The position numbers and the translations under genes were made by a program. Below are positions 8,658 to 22,345 of a stretch of DNA of 64,000 nt, in pieces. The stretch's first letter is position 1; every line of letters starts with the position of its first letter. Below the pieces are notes generated by a model that saw nothing but the letters and a program-made list of their open reading frames with translations, was not told where the DNA came from and searched no databases. The stretch is from Palsa-883 sp963847615 (GTDB taxonomy: Bacteria; Pseudomonadota; Alphaproteobacteria; Acetobacterales; Acetobacteraceae): positions 220,605 through 284,604 of the forward strand of contig CAWKAN010000018.1 of NCBI GenBank assembly GCA_963847615.1, given 5' to 3'.

Positions 8658-9215
8658 TCAGGCGCGCAGTCGCGCGGGGATGGTCATGCCCAGCCGCAGC
8701 GGGACGTCCCACAGCTCCCGCACCTCGCGCACCGTGCGGAAGCCGGCGCGCAGATAGCTCGGCAAGGCGCGCGGATGGTCGGCGGTGCAGGTGTTCACCG
8801 TCATCCCCCGCGCGCCCGAGCGCCACACCATGTCCACCGCCTGGCGCAGGAACGGGTAGCCGAGGCCGCTGCCGACCGCGTGCGGCAGCAGGCCGAAATA
8901 GCTCAGGTTGACGTCGGTCCAGCCGCGTGCGTCGAGTTCGAAGAAGCCGGCCGGTTCGCCGTCCGCGTACAGCACGTGCAGCGAGACCAGCGGGTCGCGC
9001 AGCATCGCGGCGAGGTCCCGGTCGGACATGGTGCGGCGCAGCCACCAGACATAGTCGGCGCCGACGGTGTTGTACAGGTAGCGGTAGAACCCGACGGTCG
9101 GCGCGCCGACCCGCACCACCTGCCGCCCCGGCGGCAGCCCCGGGGCCGCTTCGGCCGGCGGCTGGTCCATGCGCAGGAAGGTGACTGTGACGCCGACCCG
9201 CGTCACCGGCTCCAT
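8658..9215 (-). CDS. GNAT family N-acetyltransferase
   Basis: A 185-residue acetyltransferase-like protein. The pattern FFELDARGWTDVNLSYFGLLPHAVGSGLGYPFLRQAV corresponds to GNAT strands 4-5 and the acetyl-CoA pyrophosphate loop (here AVGSGLGYP), with RALPSYLRAGF as the C-terminal helix. Substrate is unknown. It starts 17 bp after the rpoD stop on the same strand, so it is probably read from the yqeY-dnaG-rpoD operon. Confidence 0.85.
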   Translation of the reverse strand: MEPVTRVGVTVTFLRMDQPPAEAAPGLPPGRQVVRVGAPTVGFYRYLYNTVGADYVWWLRRTMSDRDLAAMLRDPLVSLHVLYADGEPAGFFELDARGWTDVNLSYFGLLPHAVGSGLGYPFLRQAVDMVWRSGARGMTVNTCTADHPRALPSYLRAGFRTVREVRELWDVPLRLGMTIPARLRA

Positions 9216-9231
9216 GGCGACGCGCCCGTGG

Positions 9232-11181
<1,950 letters not shown>

Positions 11182-11227
11182 TCGCAGGCCACTCCTTAAA
11201 CGTCGGGGCGGCCGCGCCGCCCGGTGG

Positions 11228-13216
11228 TCATGCGGCCAGGTCGATCCCGTCGGGCTCGCCGCTCAATACCTTCTGCAGCGCCTCGGCCATCGCCACCAGG
11301 CGCCGCTCCGTCTGTTGGGTCATATCCTGCGAGCACGCGGCGCGGGCGAGTTCGACCTCCTCGCGCAGACGCTCGACATTGAGAAATCCGAAAATATGCC
11401 ACCAACCCGCCTCGGCCTCGGCCGGCATTGCGGCGGGACTGGCACAGGAGGGAAGCGGCACGGGAACCGCCGCCAGCGCCTGTTCAGCCTCCGCTGCCAT
11501 ACCGGATGCCCTGAGGTGGGACATCAGTGCAGCCGAGTCAAGCACACCGGGCGCATGCGTTTCATCCTGTGTCCCATCGGGCGCGCCATCGAACGCCGCA
11601 TCGAACGCCGCATTGAACGTTGCGCCGCGCGTCGCCTGCGAACCTCCGACCGGACCTCCCTCTGCCCCCCCTCGGGCCCAAGCCAGCACCGCGTCGCGCA
11701 GCCGGTCGAGCGGCGGCAGCAGCGTCAGCGCCGCATAGGCGTGCTCCACGTCGGCCAGCAGGTTGGGATGGCGCAACAGGATCGCGGTCAGCACCCGCAT
11801 GCGCTCGGCATCCGAGCGTCCGGCGCTGGGCATCAGGCGCGGCGCGGCGCGGCTGGCGGTGGCGCGCGGCTGCGCCGGGTGGTACTCCCCCGGCCGCCGC
11901 TCGCCCGAGGAGCGCTCGCCCGAGGAACGCTCGCCGGGGCGCCATTGGCCGGGCCGGCGCTGGGCGGCGCGCCCGGCAAAGTAACGATCGAGCAGGGCGG
12001 CGCGGTATTCGCCGGCCAGCGCGCGGTCGGGGATGCGCCGCGCCGCCGCCTCCAGCCGGGTGCGGAACGCCGCCCGCTGCTCCGGCGTGCGCTCACCGCC
12101 GGCCTCGCGCAACAGGTCGTACAGCGCCTCGGCCAGCGGGCGCGCCGCGTCCAGCACGGCCTGGAAGCTGGCGGCCCCCTGGCGGCGCACCAGCGTGTCG
12201 GGGTCCTCGCCCTGCGGCAGCGCGGCGATGCGCAGCGTGCGGTCGGGCGCCAGCAGCGGCAGCGCGAGGTCGGCGCTGCGCGCGGCGGCCCGCGCCCCGG
12301 CGGCATCGCCGTCGAAGCACAGCACCGGGGCCGGCGTCAGGCGCCAGAGTTCCTCGAGCTGCTCCTCGGTCAGCGCGGTGCCGAGCGGTGCCACCGCGCC
12401 GGCGAACCCCGCCTGGTGCAGCGCGATCACGTCCATGTAGCCCTCGACCACCACGACCTCGGCGCCGCGCGCGCCGCGGGCGAGGTCCAGCGCGTAGAGG
12501 GTGCGCCGCTTGGAGAACAACACGGTTTCCGGGCCGTTGAGGTATTTCGGCTGGCCGTCGCCCAGGGTGCGCCCGCCGAAGCTGATCACCCGGCCGCGGC
12601 GGTCGCGGATCGGGAAGGTGACCCGGTTGAAGAACAGCTCGCCGACCCGCCCGCCGTCCTCGCCGCCGCGCAGCAGCCCGGCTTCGGCCAGCAGGTCCGG
12701 CTCGATGCCGTCGCGCTTCAACTCGGCGAGCAGCCCGCCGCGCCCGTCGCCCGACCAGCCGAGGCCGAACCGGCCGATCGTTGCCTCAGTCAAGCCGCGG
12801 CCGCGCAGGTAGTCCAGCGCGGCGCGGCCCTCCGGCAGGTGCAGGCGGCGCTGGTAGGCGGCCTGCGCGGCCTCCAGCACCGAGGTCAGGTCATGCCGCC
12901 GGCGGTCCGCCTCGGCCGCCTCGGGCGAGGGCTGCGGCACCTCCAGCCCGGCCTCGGCGGCGAGCTGCTCCACCGCCTCCATGAAGCCGGCGCCCTGGCT
13001 CTGCATGACGAAGCCGATCGCATCGCCATGCGCGCCGCAGCCGAAGCAGTGGTAGTGGTCGTCGTAGACGTAGAAGCTCGGCGTCTTCTCGCCGTGGAAC
13101 GGGCAGCAGCCCTTCCATTGCCGGCCCGACCGGGCGAGCCGCACGCGCCTTCCGACCACCGCCGGCAGCGGGGTGCGGGCGCGCAGCTCGTCCAGGAAGT
13201 GCGGGGGCAGGGCCAT
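11228..13216 (-). CDS. dnaG: DNA primase
   Basis: A 662-residue primase that makes RNA primers at the replication fork. The CHC2 zinc site is visible as CC at 37-38, His 41, Cys 57 and Cys 60; the RNA polymerase core contains VVEGYMDVIALHQAGF and the TOPRIM acidic motif LCFDGDAAG; the C-terminal helicase-binding region follows. Two stretches in the linker before the C-terminal domain are built of short in-frame repeats (GERSSGERSSGERR from 15-bp units near 11.9 kb and FNAAFDAAFDGA from 12-bp units near 11.6 kb). Sits between yqeY and rpoD. Confidence 0.97.
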   Translation of the reverse strand: MALPPHFLDELRARTPLPAVVGRRVRLARSGRQWKGCCPFHGEKTPSFYVYDDHYHCFGCGAHGDAIGFVMQSQGAGFMEAVEQLAAEAGLEVPQPSPEAAEADRRRHDLTSVLEAAQAAYQRRLHLPEGRAALDYLRGRGLTEATIGRFGLGWSGDGRGGLLAELKRDGIEPDLLAEAGLLRGGEDGGRVGELFFNRVTFPIRDRRGRVISFGGRTLGDGQPKYLNGPETVLFSKRRTLYALDLARGARGAEVVVVEGYMDVIALHQAGFAGAVAPLGTALTEEQLEELWRLTPAPVLCFDGDAAGARAAARSADLALPLLAPDRTLRIAALPQGEDPDTLVRRQGAASFQAVLDAARPLAEALYDLLREAGGERTPEQRAAFRTRLEAAARRIPDRALAGEYRAALLDRYFAGRAAQRRPGQWRPGERSSGERSSGERRPGEYHPAQPRATASRAAPRLMPSAGRSDAERMRVLTAILLRHPNLLADVEHAYAALTLLPPLDRLRDAVLAWARGGAEGGPVGGSQATRGATFNAAFDAAFDGAPDGTQDETHAPGVLDSAALMSHLRASGMAAEAEQALAAVPVPLPSCASPAAMPAEAEAGWWHIFGFLNVERLREEVELARAACSQDMTQQTERRLVAMAEALQKVLSGEPDGIDLAA

Positions 13217-13228
13217 CGGGCCGCCGGC

Positions 13229-13723
13229 TCAGGCGTTCGGCGGTTCGGCCCCGGCGGGGGCCGCGGGCGGGCTGAGCCGCGCCTTCACCAGCGGGCCGGC
13301 CTTGGCCATGTCGAGCGTGGCGGCGTGCCTGGCGCGCAACGCGGCCATCACCTTGCCCATGTCCTTGATGCCGGCGGCACCGGTCTCGGCGATCGCCGCG
13401 GCGACGGCTTGTTCGGTGGCGGCGGTGTCCATCTGTTGCGGCAGGAAGCTTTCGATCACCGCGATCTCGGCCGCCTCCTTGGCCACCAGGTCCTGGCGGT
13501 TGCCCTGGCGGTACAGCTCCACCGATTCGCGGCGGGATTTCACCATGCCGCGCAGCATCGCCAGCACCTCGTCGTCCGGCACCTTGTCGATGCCCTTGGG
13601 GCGGGCGGCGATGTCGCTGTCCTTCAGCTTCGCCAGGATCATGCGCAGCGTCGAGGTGCGCGCGGCGGTGCCGGCCTTCATCGAGGTCTTGAGCTGCTCG
13701 GTGAACTGATCGCGCAATGCCAT
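13229..13723 (-). CDS. GatB/YqeY domain protein
   Basis: A 164-residue YqeY-family protein (MALRDQFTEQLKTSMKAGTAARTS..., then ESFLPQQMDTAATEQAVAAAI). The domain is shared with the tRNA-binding tail of GatB amidotransferases, which suggests tRNA contact, but stand-alone members have no settled role. First gene of the operon with dnaG and rpoD, the usual arrangement. Its C-terminal 18 residues are an Ala/Pro-rich tail. Confidence 0.93.
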   Translation of the reverse strand: MALRDQFTEQLKTSMKAGTAARTSTLRMILAKLKDSDIAARPKGIDKVPDDEVLAMLRGMVKSRRESVELYRQGNRQDLVAKEAAEIAVIESFLPQQMDTAATEQAVAAAIAETGAAGIKDMGKVMAALRARHAATLDMAKAGPLVKARLSPPAAPAGAEPPNA

Positions 13724-13813
13724 GGCGTGCTCCTGGAAAAAAAGGCCCCTACTCTATGCGTGCGACCGGTCGGCGGCGCGAGACGGGATGATCGGCCCAG
13801 ATTTAGCGGAAGG

Positions 13814-14212
13814 CTATGGTCCGCGCATCTGGATTAGCTCGCGGCGACGCCGTGCGAGGTTCGCGGCGAACCCGACCAGTTCCGCTTGCAGCGATGCCGG
13901 TGCCACCGCGATCAGCCCGCTCTCCCCGCGGTCAAGGTCAGGGAACCAGTCCGGCGTCAGGGGCAGGCTTGCGAGCACGTCCAGCCGCAGCAGGAAAGCG
14001 CGGGACTGGTTCAGGCGCGCGGCCTCCGCGAGCGAAAACAAGCGTGCCCCGGCCGGCAGCGGAATCGCGGTGGGCCAGGGTTGTGAGGTCGTATAGGCGA
14101 CCATGCTCTTGGTTGGCGTGACGCCGAGCACGTAGCCGATGTGGAGCAGCCCGGGCAGATGGGGCTTCTCGCGGGTCGGGAACAAGACGCGAACGAAGGC
14201 GCCGGGAACCAT
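13814..14212 (-). CDS. Small hypothetical protein, possible PemK/MazF-like toxin
   Basis: A 132-residue protein. The N-terminus GAFVRVLFPTREKPHLPGLLHIGYVLG has the strand-loop-strand pattern and position of PemK/MazF-type beta-barrels, and the gene follows 13 bp after a DNA-binding-like small protein, the layout of a type II toxin-antitoxin pair. The match is weak, however, and I see no confirmed catalytic residues. Function should be taken as unknown. Confidence 0.55.
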   Translation of the reverse strand: MVPGAFVRVLFPTREKPHLPGLLHIGYVLGVTPTKSMVAYTTSQPWPTAIPLPAGARLFSLAEAARLNQSRAFLLRLDVLASLPLTPDWFPDLDRGESGLIAVAPASLQAELVGFAANLARRRRELIQMRGP

Positions 14213-14225
14213 CGGCGCCTCCGGC

Positions 14226-14591
14226 CTAACTGTTGTCCGGGATCGACCAAAGTTCCATCAACAGGGCCTGCCGTTTGTCATAGGCTTCGTCGGTTTCGTC
14301 TTTGCCGCGGATGATGTCCTCTGGTTGGACGTTCGCCAACGTGCCGGGTGCCACGTACATGGTGATGACTCGCTCGGCTTCGTCTCGGAGCGCCAGATCG
14401 CGCAACAACGCGGTCTCCACATAATTGGTCAGGGAACGGTTTTCGGCCGCCGCGATCGCCTCCAGCCGCCGCGCCCGATCGGCGTCAAGGCGGAGTGTGA
14501 TGGCGACCTTCGCGGGGTGCCGGCGTGCGGTTGTCGGTTCGGTGGCGGTGCCGCGGCGACGGGAAGCTGGCTTGGTAACTGCTTCGGACAT
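14226..14591 (-). CDS. CopG/ribbon-helix-helix-like antitoxin
   Basis: A 121-residue protein. After a basic, low-complexity N-terminus comes VAITLRLDADRARRLEAIAAAENRSLTNYVETALLRDL, which is the beta-strand plus two-helix ribbon-helix-helix pattern of CopG/Arc-type DNA-binding antitoxins. The C-terminal half, with PEDIIRGKDETDEAYDKRQ, probably holds the partner-binding part. Placed directly upstream of the possible toxin. Confidence 0.75.
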   Translation of the reverse strand: MSEAVTKPASRRRGTATEPTTARRHPAKVAITLRLDADRARRLEAIAAAENRSLTNYVETALLRDLALRDEAERVITMYVAPGTLANVQPEDIIRGKDETDEAYDKRQALLMELWSIPDNS

Positions 14592-14639
14592 GCCAGCAAT
14601 GTGCTGCTTAATGCAAGCAAATGCAAGCGGCTTGATCAG

Positions 14640-14727
14640 GCCGGCGGTGCCTTCCAGGCCGGCGGTTGCCAGTCCGGCGGCTACCAGTCGGGCGGCTACC
14701 AGTCGGGCGGCTGCCAGTCGGGCGGGG
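14640..14727 (-). repeat. 15-bp tandem repeats at GFA 3' end
   Basis: About five copies of a unit read on the minus strand as CTGGTAGCCGCCCGA. The repeats overlap the last codons of the GFA gene (DWQPPDW) and continue beyond its stop; the TAG stop itself lies within a repeat unit, so expansion or contraction would change the protein end. Confidence 0.8.
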
Positions 14728-15190
14728 TGTCGTGGTCGGGGTGCTGGCGGCTGCGCAGGTCGCGCCTCGCCGCCCCGCTCGGTGCGGTCTGCCGGTCCGG
14801 CAGCCGTCCGGGCACCAGCTCGGCGATCCAGGGCAGCCGGCTTTCCACGCCGAAATTCAGCCGGGGCGGCGCCAGGTCCGGGCGGTCCAGGCTGCCGATC
14901 GTCAGCTCCATGTGCGCCGCGTCGAGGAAGCGGAAGGTCAGCGGGGTGCCGCAGGCGGGGCAAAAATCCCGGCAGGCGGCCGGGGAGCTGCGGAACGACG
15001 CCGGCGCCCCGCGGGTCCACACCAGATCGGCCTTGGCGAGCTTGGCGAGCGCGGCGAACGGCCCGCCGGTGGCCTTCTGGCACATCCGGCAATGGCAGAC
15101 GCTGCCCTCCGGCGCGGCGTAGGTCGCATAGCGGATCGCGCCGCATTGGCAGCCGCCGGTCGCGACCACCTGGCGTTCGATTTGATCCAT
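14696..15190 (-). CDS. GFA family protein (glutathione-dependent formaldehyde-activating-like)
   Basis: A 164-residue zinc protein of the GFA/CENP-V family. Cysteine motifs are in order: GGCQCGAIRY, CHCRMCQKATG and CPACGTPLTF, which bind two zinc ions. Family members were named for reaction of glutathione with formaldehyde, but most have no proven activity. Start taken at ATG 15190 rather than the upstream frame extension, which would overlap the carA promoter. The C-terminus ends in tandem repeats (PPDWQPPDW). Divergent from carA. Confidence 0.9.
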   Translation of the reverse strand: MDQIERQVVATGGCQCGAIRYATYAAPEGSVCHCRMCQKATGGPFAALAKLAKADLVWTRGAPASFRSSPAACRDFCPACGTPLTFRFLDAAHMELTIGSLDRPDLAPPRLNFGVESRLPWIAELVPGRLPDRQTAPSGAARRDLRSRQHPDHDTPPDWQPPDW

Positions 15191-15217
15191 CACGCGCGGC
15201 CTCCTGCGGTAAAAAAT

Positions 15218-15261
15218 TTCCCACCCCGCCGGCTGGGCTTGTTGTGGGAAGTTTCTTCCCA
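15218..15261. promoter_or_regulatory. Overlapping palindromes in carA leader
   Basis: TGGGAAGTTTCTTCCCA at 15245-15261 is a perfect 17-bp palindrome ending 12 bases before the carA start; a third half-site TTCCCAC lies at 15218. Such spacing fits an operator over the carA promoter or leader. Which protein binds is unknown; the HTH-like N-terminus of the CarA product is one candidate (inference). Confidence 0.55.
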
Positions 15262-15273
15262 TAGATACAGCCC

Positions 15274-16761
15274 ATGCCGACGACGGTGGACCTCATCATC
15301 GACCGCCTGGGCGGCGCCGAGGCGGCCGCCCGCCTGACCGGCGTCGGCACCGAGGCGGTGCGCAAGTGGCGCCAGGCCGGCGCCATTCCCTCCCGCCACT
15401 GGCCTGCCGTGATCGCCGCCACCGGCCTGACCCTGGCCGACCTGTCCGCTGCCCCAGCCCTGCGAGCGAGGCCGACAATGCCCGAAACCGCGCTGACCCC
15501 TCAAGCGGTTCCCCCTGGCCCAATGCCGGGTGGCTCAATGCCGGGTGGCGCGATCTCGCCCGATCCGGCGCCGCCCGCTGCCGCGCCTCGGGGGTCCGCT
15601 TCCCTTGGTGCGGCACCCCCGGGCGCCACCGCGGCGCTGGTGCTGGCCGACGGCGCGGTGTTCTGGGGCACCGGCTTCGGCGCGCACACGCCGACCCCGG
15701 CCCCGGTCGGCGAGGTCTGCTTCAACACCGGCATGACCGGCTACCAGGAGACGCTGACCGACCCGTCCTATGCCGGGCAGATCATCACCTTCACCTTCCC
15801 CCATATCGGCAACGTCGGCGCCAACCCCGAGGACATCGAGGCCACCGCGATCGCCGCGCGCGGCCTGGTGGTGAAGCAGGACATCACCGAGCCGGCCAAC
15901 TGGCGCGCCACCCAGCACCTGGACGCCTGGCTGCGCGCGCGCGGCGTGGCAGGGCTGGGCGGGGTGGACACGCGGGCGCTGACCACGCGCATCCGCGACG
16001 GCGGCGCGCCGAGCGGCGTGCTGGCCTTCCCGGCAGATGGCCGGTTCGAGCTGGACGCGCTGCGCGCCGCCGCCGCCGCCTGGCCGGGGCTGCAAGGCAT
16101 GGACCTCGCGCGGGAGGTCACCTGCCGGCAGAGCTATGACTGGGACGAGACAAGCTGGGCCTGGCCGGACGGCTATGGCAGGCAGCGCGCGCCCAAGCAC
16201 CACGTCGTCGCGGTGGATTACGGCGCCAAGCGCAACATCCTGCGCTGCCTGGCCGCGGCCGGGTGCAAGGTGACCGTGGTGCCGGCCACCGCCTCGGCCG
16301 AGGACATCCTGCGCCACCGGCCGGATGGGGTGTTCCTGTCGAACGGGCCGGGCGATCCGGCGGCGACCGGGGAATACGCGGTGCCGGCGATCACCGGCGT
16401 GCTGGCCGCCGGCGTGCCGCTGTTCGGCATCTGCCTGGGCCACCAGTTGCTCGGCCTGGCGCTGGGCGCGAAGACCTTCAAGATGGCGCGCGGCCACCGC
16501 GGCGCCAACCAGCCGGTCAAGGACCTGACCACCGGCAAGGTGGAGATCACCAGCCAGAACCACGGCTTCGCCGTCGATCCGGCGACGCTGCCGGCGACCG
16601 CCCGGGCCACCCATGTCAGCCTGTTCGACGGTTCGAACGAGGGCCTGGCCTGCACCGACCGCCCGGCGTTCAGCGTGCAGTACCATCCGGAGGCCAGCCC
16701 CGGACCGTCCGACAGCCACTATTTGTTCGAGCGGTTCGTCGCGATGATCGAGCGGCGTTGA
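15274..16761 (+). CDS. carA: Carbamoyl-phosphate synthase small subunit with N-terminal HTH-like extension
   Basis: Glutaminase subunit that supplies ammonia to CarB for carbamoyl phosphate, the precursor of arginine and pyrimidines. From about residue 125 (AALVLADGAVFWGTGFG) the protein is a normal CarA with the class I amidotransferase triad: Cys in FGICLGHQLLG, and His and Glu in QYHPEASPGPSD. The first 60 residues (LGGAEAAARLTGVGTEAVRK, WRQAGAIPSRHW) look like a small Cro/YdaS-type helix-turn-helix, resembling the short 'carph-isopro' domain noted beside carA or leu genes. A Pro/Gly linker with 15-bp repeats (PMPGGSMPGG) joins the two. It is possible that two genes share one frame, with CarA starting at ATG 15478. 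Confidence 0.93.
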   Translation: MPTTVDLIIDRLGGAEAAARLTGVGTEAVRKWRQAGAIPSRHWPAVIAATGLTLADLSAAPALRARPTMPETALTPQAVPPGPMPGGSMPGGAISPDPAPPAAAPRGSASLGAAPPGATAALVLADGAVFWGTGFGAHTPTPAPVGEVCFNTGMTGYQETLTDPSYAGQIITFTFPHIGNVGANPEDIEATAIAARGLVVKQDITEPANWRATQHLDAWLRARGVAGLGGVDTRALTTRIRDGGAPSGVLAFPADGRFELDALRAAAAAWPGLQGMDLAREVTCRQSYDWDETSWAWPDGYGRQRAPKHHVVAVDYGAKRNILRCLAAAGCKVTVVPATASAEDILRHRPDGVFLSNGPGDPAATGEYAVPAITGVLAAGVPLFGICLGHQLLGLALGAKTFKMARGHRGANQPVKDLTTGKVEITSQNHGFAVDPATLPATARATHVSLFDGSNEGLACTDRPAFSVQYHPEASPGPSDSHYLFERFVAMIERR

Positions 16762-17187
16762 ATGATCGAGCCGCGAATGATCGAGCCGCGCAGCTTCCGG
16801 GAGGCGACACGCACGGTCACGGTGTCGTATCCGATTCGCTTCCTCGTCGCGACGCTGCTCGCGTTCTCGCTGGGCTGCTTCGGTGGGGCGCTGGCCGCAT
16901 CGGATGCGCTACGGTGGGCGTTGACGGGAAGCGGTGCGTTAACGACTCTCGCCGCGGCCGGCCTTGCGGTCTACGCCGTCCTGCACAAGCCCGACCTGCT
17001 GCGCTCGGAACGGTATAGCGTTTTGAACCGGTATATCGACCTGGTTGGGGACAACGAGATGAGCACGACTGATCGGGCGGCACTCGACCGAACCATGCTG
17101 GCTTTCCTGGACGAGGATGTGCCCAAGAAAGCCGTGTCCTCCCATAGTGAGCCTGGGAATGGAGATCGCCGCCATGCTGACGAATAG
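16762..17187 (+). CDS. Small membrane protein, unknown
   Basis: A 141-residue protein starting immediately after the carA stop. Two hydrophobic segments are visible (about residues 24-46, FLVATLLAFSLGCFGGALAA, and 52-74, GALTTLAAAGLAVYAVL), followed by a charged cytosolic tail ending in a His/Asp-rich stretch. The first ten residues are a direct duplication (MIEPRMIEPR, a 15-bp repeat), so the true start may be the second Met. I do not recognise the family. It begins a four-gene block inserted between carA and carB. Confidence 0.6.
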   Translation: MIEPRMIEPRSFREATRTVTVSYPIRFLVATLLAFSLGCFGGALAASDALRWALTGSGALTTLAAAGLAVYAVLHKPDLLRSERYSVLNRYIDLVGDNEMSTTDRAALDRTMLAFLDEDVPKKAVSSHSEPGNGDRRHADE

Positions 17188-17488
17188 CCGCACCTACATG
17201 ATCGTGCTCGATGCTGCGACGATTGGCGCGGAATATGGCCCGATTGCCCGCTTCATCAGCTCGGCACCGATGTTCCATGGCTGGTGGAACCATCTGCCGT
17301 ACACGTTTTTGGTCTCGACCGATCTGGACGCCGATGCGATCAGCGAGGGCCTGCGTCCGTACACCAAGCAAGCGCGGTTCCTGGTGATTGAGGTGAACCC
17401 CACCGAGTTGGAAGGCCGGTTGCCGCGCAAGGGTTGGGAGTGGATCCGCCACCGCGAGCAGCAGGCCGCGCCGGCGGATGCATCATAG
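17174..17488 (+). CDS. Small hypothetical protein
   Basis: A 104-residue protein overlapping the previous gene by 14 bp. Features are WWNHLPYTFLVSTDLDADAI, ARFLVIEVNP and LPRKGWEWIRHR, a pattern seen in short uncharacterised proteins with an alternating beta-alpha layout. No catalytic motif can be named. Likely cotranscribed with its neighbours in the carA-carB gap. Confidence 0.6.
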   Translation: MLTNSRTYMIVLDAATIGAEYGPIARFISSAPMFHGWWNHLPYTFLVSTDLDADAISEGLRPYTKQARFLVIEVNPTELEGRLPRKGWEWIRHREQQAAPADAS

Positions 17489-17503
17489 GGCTGGCGGGTC
17501 TCC

Positions 17504-17773
17504 ATGGACGCCGTCGCGCTGCTGCTGACCACGGCCTTCCGGCACGTGATCAACGAACCGAACGCCGAAGCTGGCTACGAACGGTTTGCCGCCTTGACCG
17601 GTGGTGCGATCGATGCCGACGCCTTCCGCGACGCCATCGCCGCCTGCCTGCGGGACCGGCTGATCCGCGAGCCGATCCGCCTGCCGGAAGGCGCGCTGCA
17701 GTGCCATTGGCATCTGGAGTTGACCGCCGAGGGCGTCGAGGCCGCCCGGGCACTGTCCGGGATCGCGATATGA
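17504..17773 (+). CDS. Small hypothetical protein
   Basis: An 89-residue, mainly helical acidic protein (ALLLTTAFRHVINEPNAEAG, then LELTAEGVEAARAL). The last part has the look of a small winged-helix wing and helix, but this is not strong enough for a call. It lies 15 bp after the previous gene and before an AT-rich gap, so it probably ends the first transcript of the inserted block. Confidence 0.5.
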   Translation: MDAVALLLTTAFRHVINEPNAEAGYERFAALTGGAIDADAFRDAIAACLRDRLIREPIRLPEGALQCHWHLELTAEGVEAARALSGIAI

Positions 17774-17838
17774 CACAATATACCAAACCTTATCGGATTT
17801 TTCGTAATATACGGTATTTTCCGTTTGGTCCGTTATAA
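17774..17838 (+). promoter_or_regulatory. AT-rich promoter region with inverted repeats
   Basis: This gap is strikingly AT-rich for the window. It holds TATACCAAAC (from 17780) and the matching GTTTGGT (from 17824) as an inverted pair, and ACGGTATTTTCCGT as an inner inverted repeat. It probably contains the promoter and operator of the AAA ATPase gene that starts at 17839. Confidence 0.5.
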
Positions 17839-19041
17839 ATGGACCCTCTCCGCAACCCCTTCGCCCCAGGCGCCGGCACGCCGCCACCCGAACTCAGTGG
17901 TCGGCAGGAGCTGCTGGAACAGGCCCGCATTGCCCTCGGCCGTACCAGGCGCGGTCGGTCCGCAAAGGGGTTCATCGCGGTCGGTCTGCGCGGCGTCGGC
18001 AAGACCGTCCTGTTGCGAGAGGCGCTGCGGATGGCCCGAGAGGCTGAATTTCGTATCTGCTTCATCGAGGCGCACGAGCACAAGCGGCTCGCCGAACTGA
18101 TCGTGCCGCATCTGCGGCGTCTGTTGCTTGATCTCGATCAGGTCGGCCGTCTGGCCGCCGAGGTCAAGCGCGGCCTCCGCGTCCTGAAGAGCTTCTTGTC
18201 CGGACTGAAGCTCACCTATGGAGAAGCCGAGTTGGCGCTCGACATCGATCCGGAGATCGGGGCCGCCGATAGCGGCGACCTAGACGCCGACCTGTCGGAA
18301 CTTTTTTCCGCCATTGGACGGGCCGCGGTCGCACGCGACGCGCACGTCGCCCTGTTCATCGATGAGATCCAGTACCTCAATGCGCGCGATCTCGGCGCGC
18401 TGATCATGGCACTGCACCGCTGTGCACAGGAGCAACTGCCGATTCTGTTGATCGCGGCGGGCCTGCCGCATTTGGTCGGTCTTGCCGGCCAGGCAAAATC
18501 CTACGCCGAAAGGATGTTCGATTTTCCGGAACTCGGCGCTCTCAGCCGCGTGGACGCAGATCGAGCCGTTGTGGCACCAGCGGCGGACCAGGGCGTCGTC
18601 GTCACAACGCCGGCCCTCGACGCGATCCATGCGGCGGCACAGGGATACCCGTATTTCATTCAGGAATGGGCCTACCACGCCTGGAATAGCGCGTCAGGTC
18701 CAGGCATCGATCGGCACGACGTAGAAACGGCTGCAAACCTTGCGCGACAGCGGCTCGATGCAGGTTTTTTCCGGGTTCGTTTCGACCGGCTGACCCCCCG
18801 GGAGAAGAACTATCTGCGCGCCATGGCGGCGCTCGGACCAGACTCGGCGCAGGCTGGCGATATCGCTGCGGCGTTGCGCGTAAAGCCCGCGAGCGTGGCA
18901 CCTCTGCGGACCGGCCTGATCGGCAAAGGCATGATCTACAGCCCGCACCGCGGCGGGACCGCGTTCACCGTGCCCATGTTCGATGCCTATCTGCGGCGCA
19001 TCATGCCGGACTGGCAGCCCAACCATCAGACCTCGGGTTGA
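17839..19041 (+). CDS. AAA family ATPase (archaeal-type STAND-like)
   Basis: A 400-residue P-loop ATPase. Walker A is GLRGVGKTVLL near residue 50 and Walker B/sensor is VALFIDEIQYL near residue 174; YPYFIQEWAYHAW and a C-terminal winged-helix (DIAAALRVKPASVAPLRTGLIGKGMIY) match the 'ATPase domain predominantly from Archaea' and ORC1/Cdc6-like architecture. Such proteins often belong to mobile or defence-related islands, but no partner is evident here beyond the three small genes upstream. Its stop lies 7 bp before the carB start, so carB may now be partly read from this promoter. Confidence 0.8.
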   Translation: MDPLRNPFAPGAGTPPPELSGRQELLEQARIALGRTRRGRSAKGFIAVGLRGVGKTVLLREALRMAREAEFRICFIEAHEHKRLAELIVPHLRRLLLDLDQVGRLAAEVKRGLRVLKSFLSGLKLTYGEAELALDIDPEIGAADSGDLDADLSELFSAIGRAAVARDAHVALFIDEIQYLNARDLGALIMALHRCAQEQLPILLIAAGLPHLVGLAGQAKSYAERMFDFPELGALSRVDADRAVVAPAADQGVVVTTPALDAIHAAAQGYPYFIQEWAYHAWNSASGPGIDRHDVETAANLARQRLDAGFFRVRFDRLTPREKNYLRAMAALGPDSAQAGDIAAALRVKPASVAPLRTGLIGKGMIYSPHRGGTAFTVPMFDAYLRRIMPDWQPNHQTSG

Positions 19042-19048
19042 AACGACG

Positions 19049-22303
<3,255 letters not shown>

Positions 22304-22307
22304 GCGT

Positions 22308-22345
22308 TCCGTCATGGCCGGGCCTGGCCCCGCCGTGACGGGGGC
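22308..22345. repeat. Degenerate REP-like hairpin after carB
   Basis: CCGTCATGGCCGGGCCTG followed by CCCCGCCGTGACGG forms an imperfect GC-rich hairpin 5 bp after the carB stop. It shares its left arm with the repeat at 777-860. No U-run follows, so a terminator role is only possible. Confidence 0.5.

Noticed and set aside
8440..8911. Proline/arginine-rich ORFs within the composite palindromes
   Set aside because: They arise from the repeats themselves and are mirrored on the other strand.
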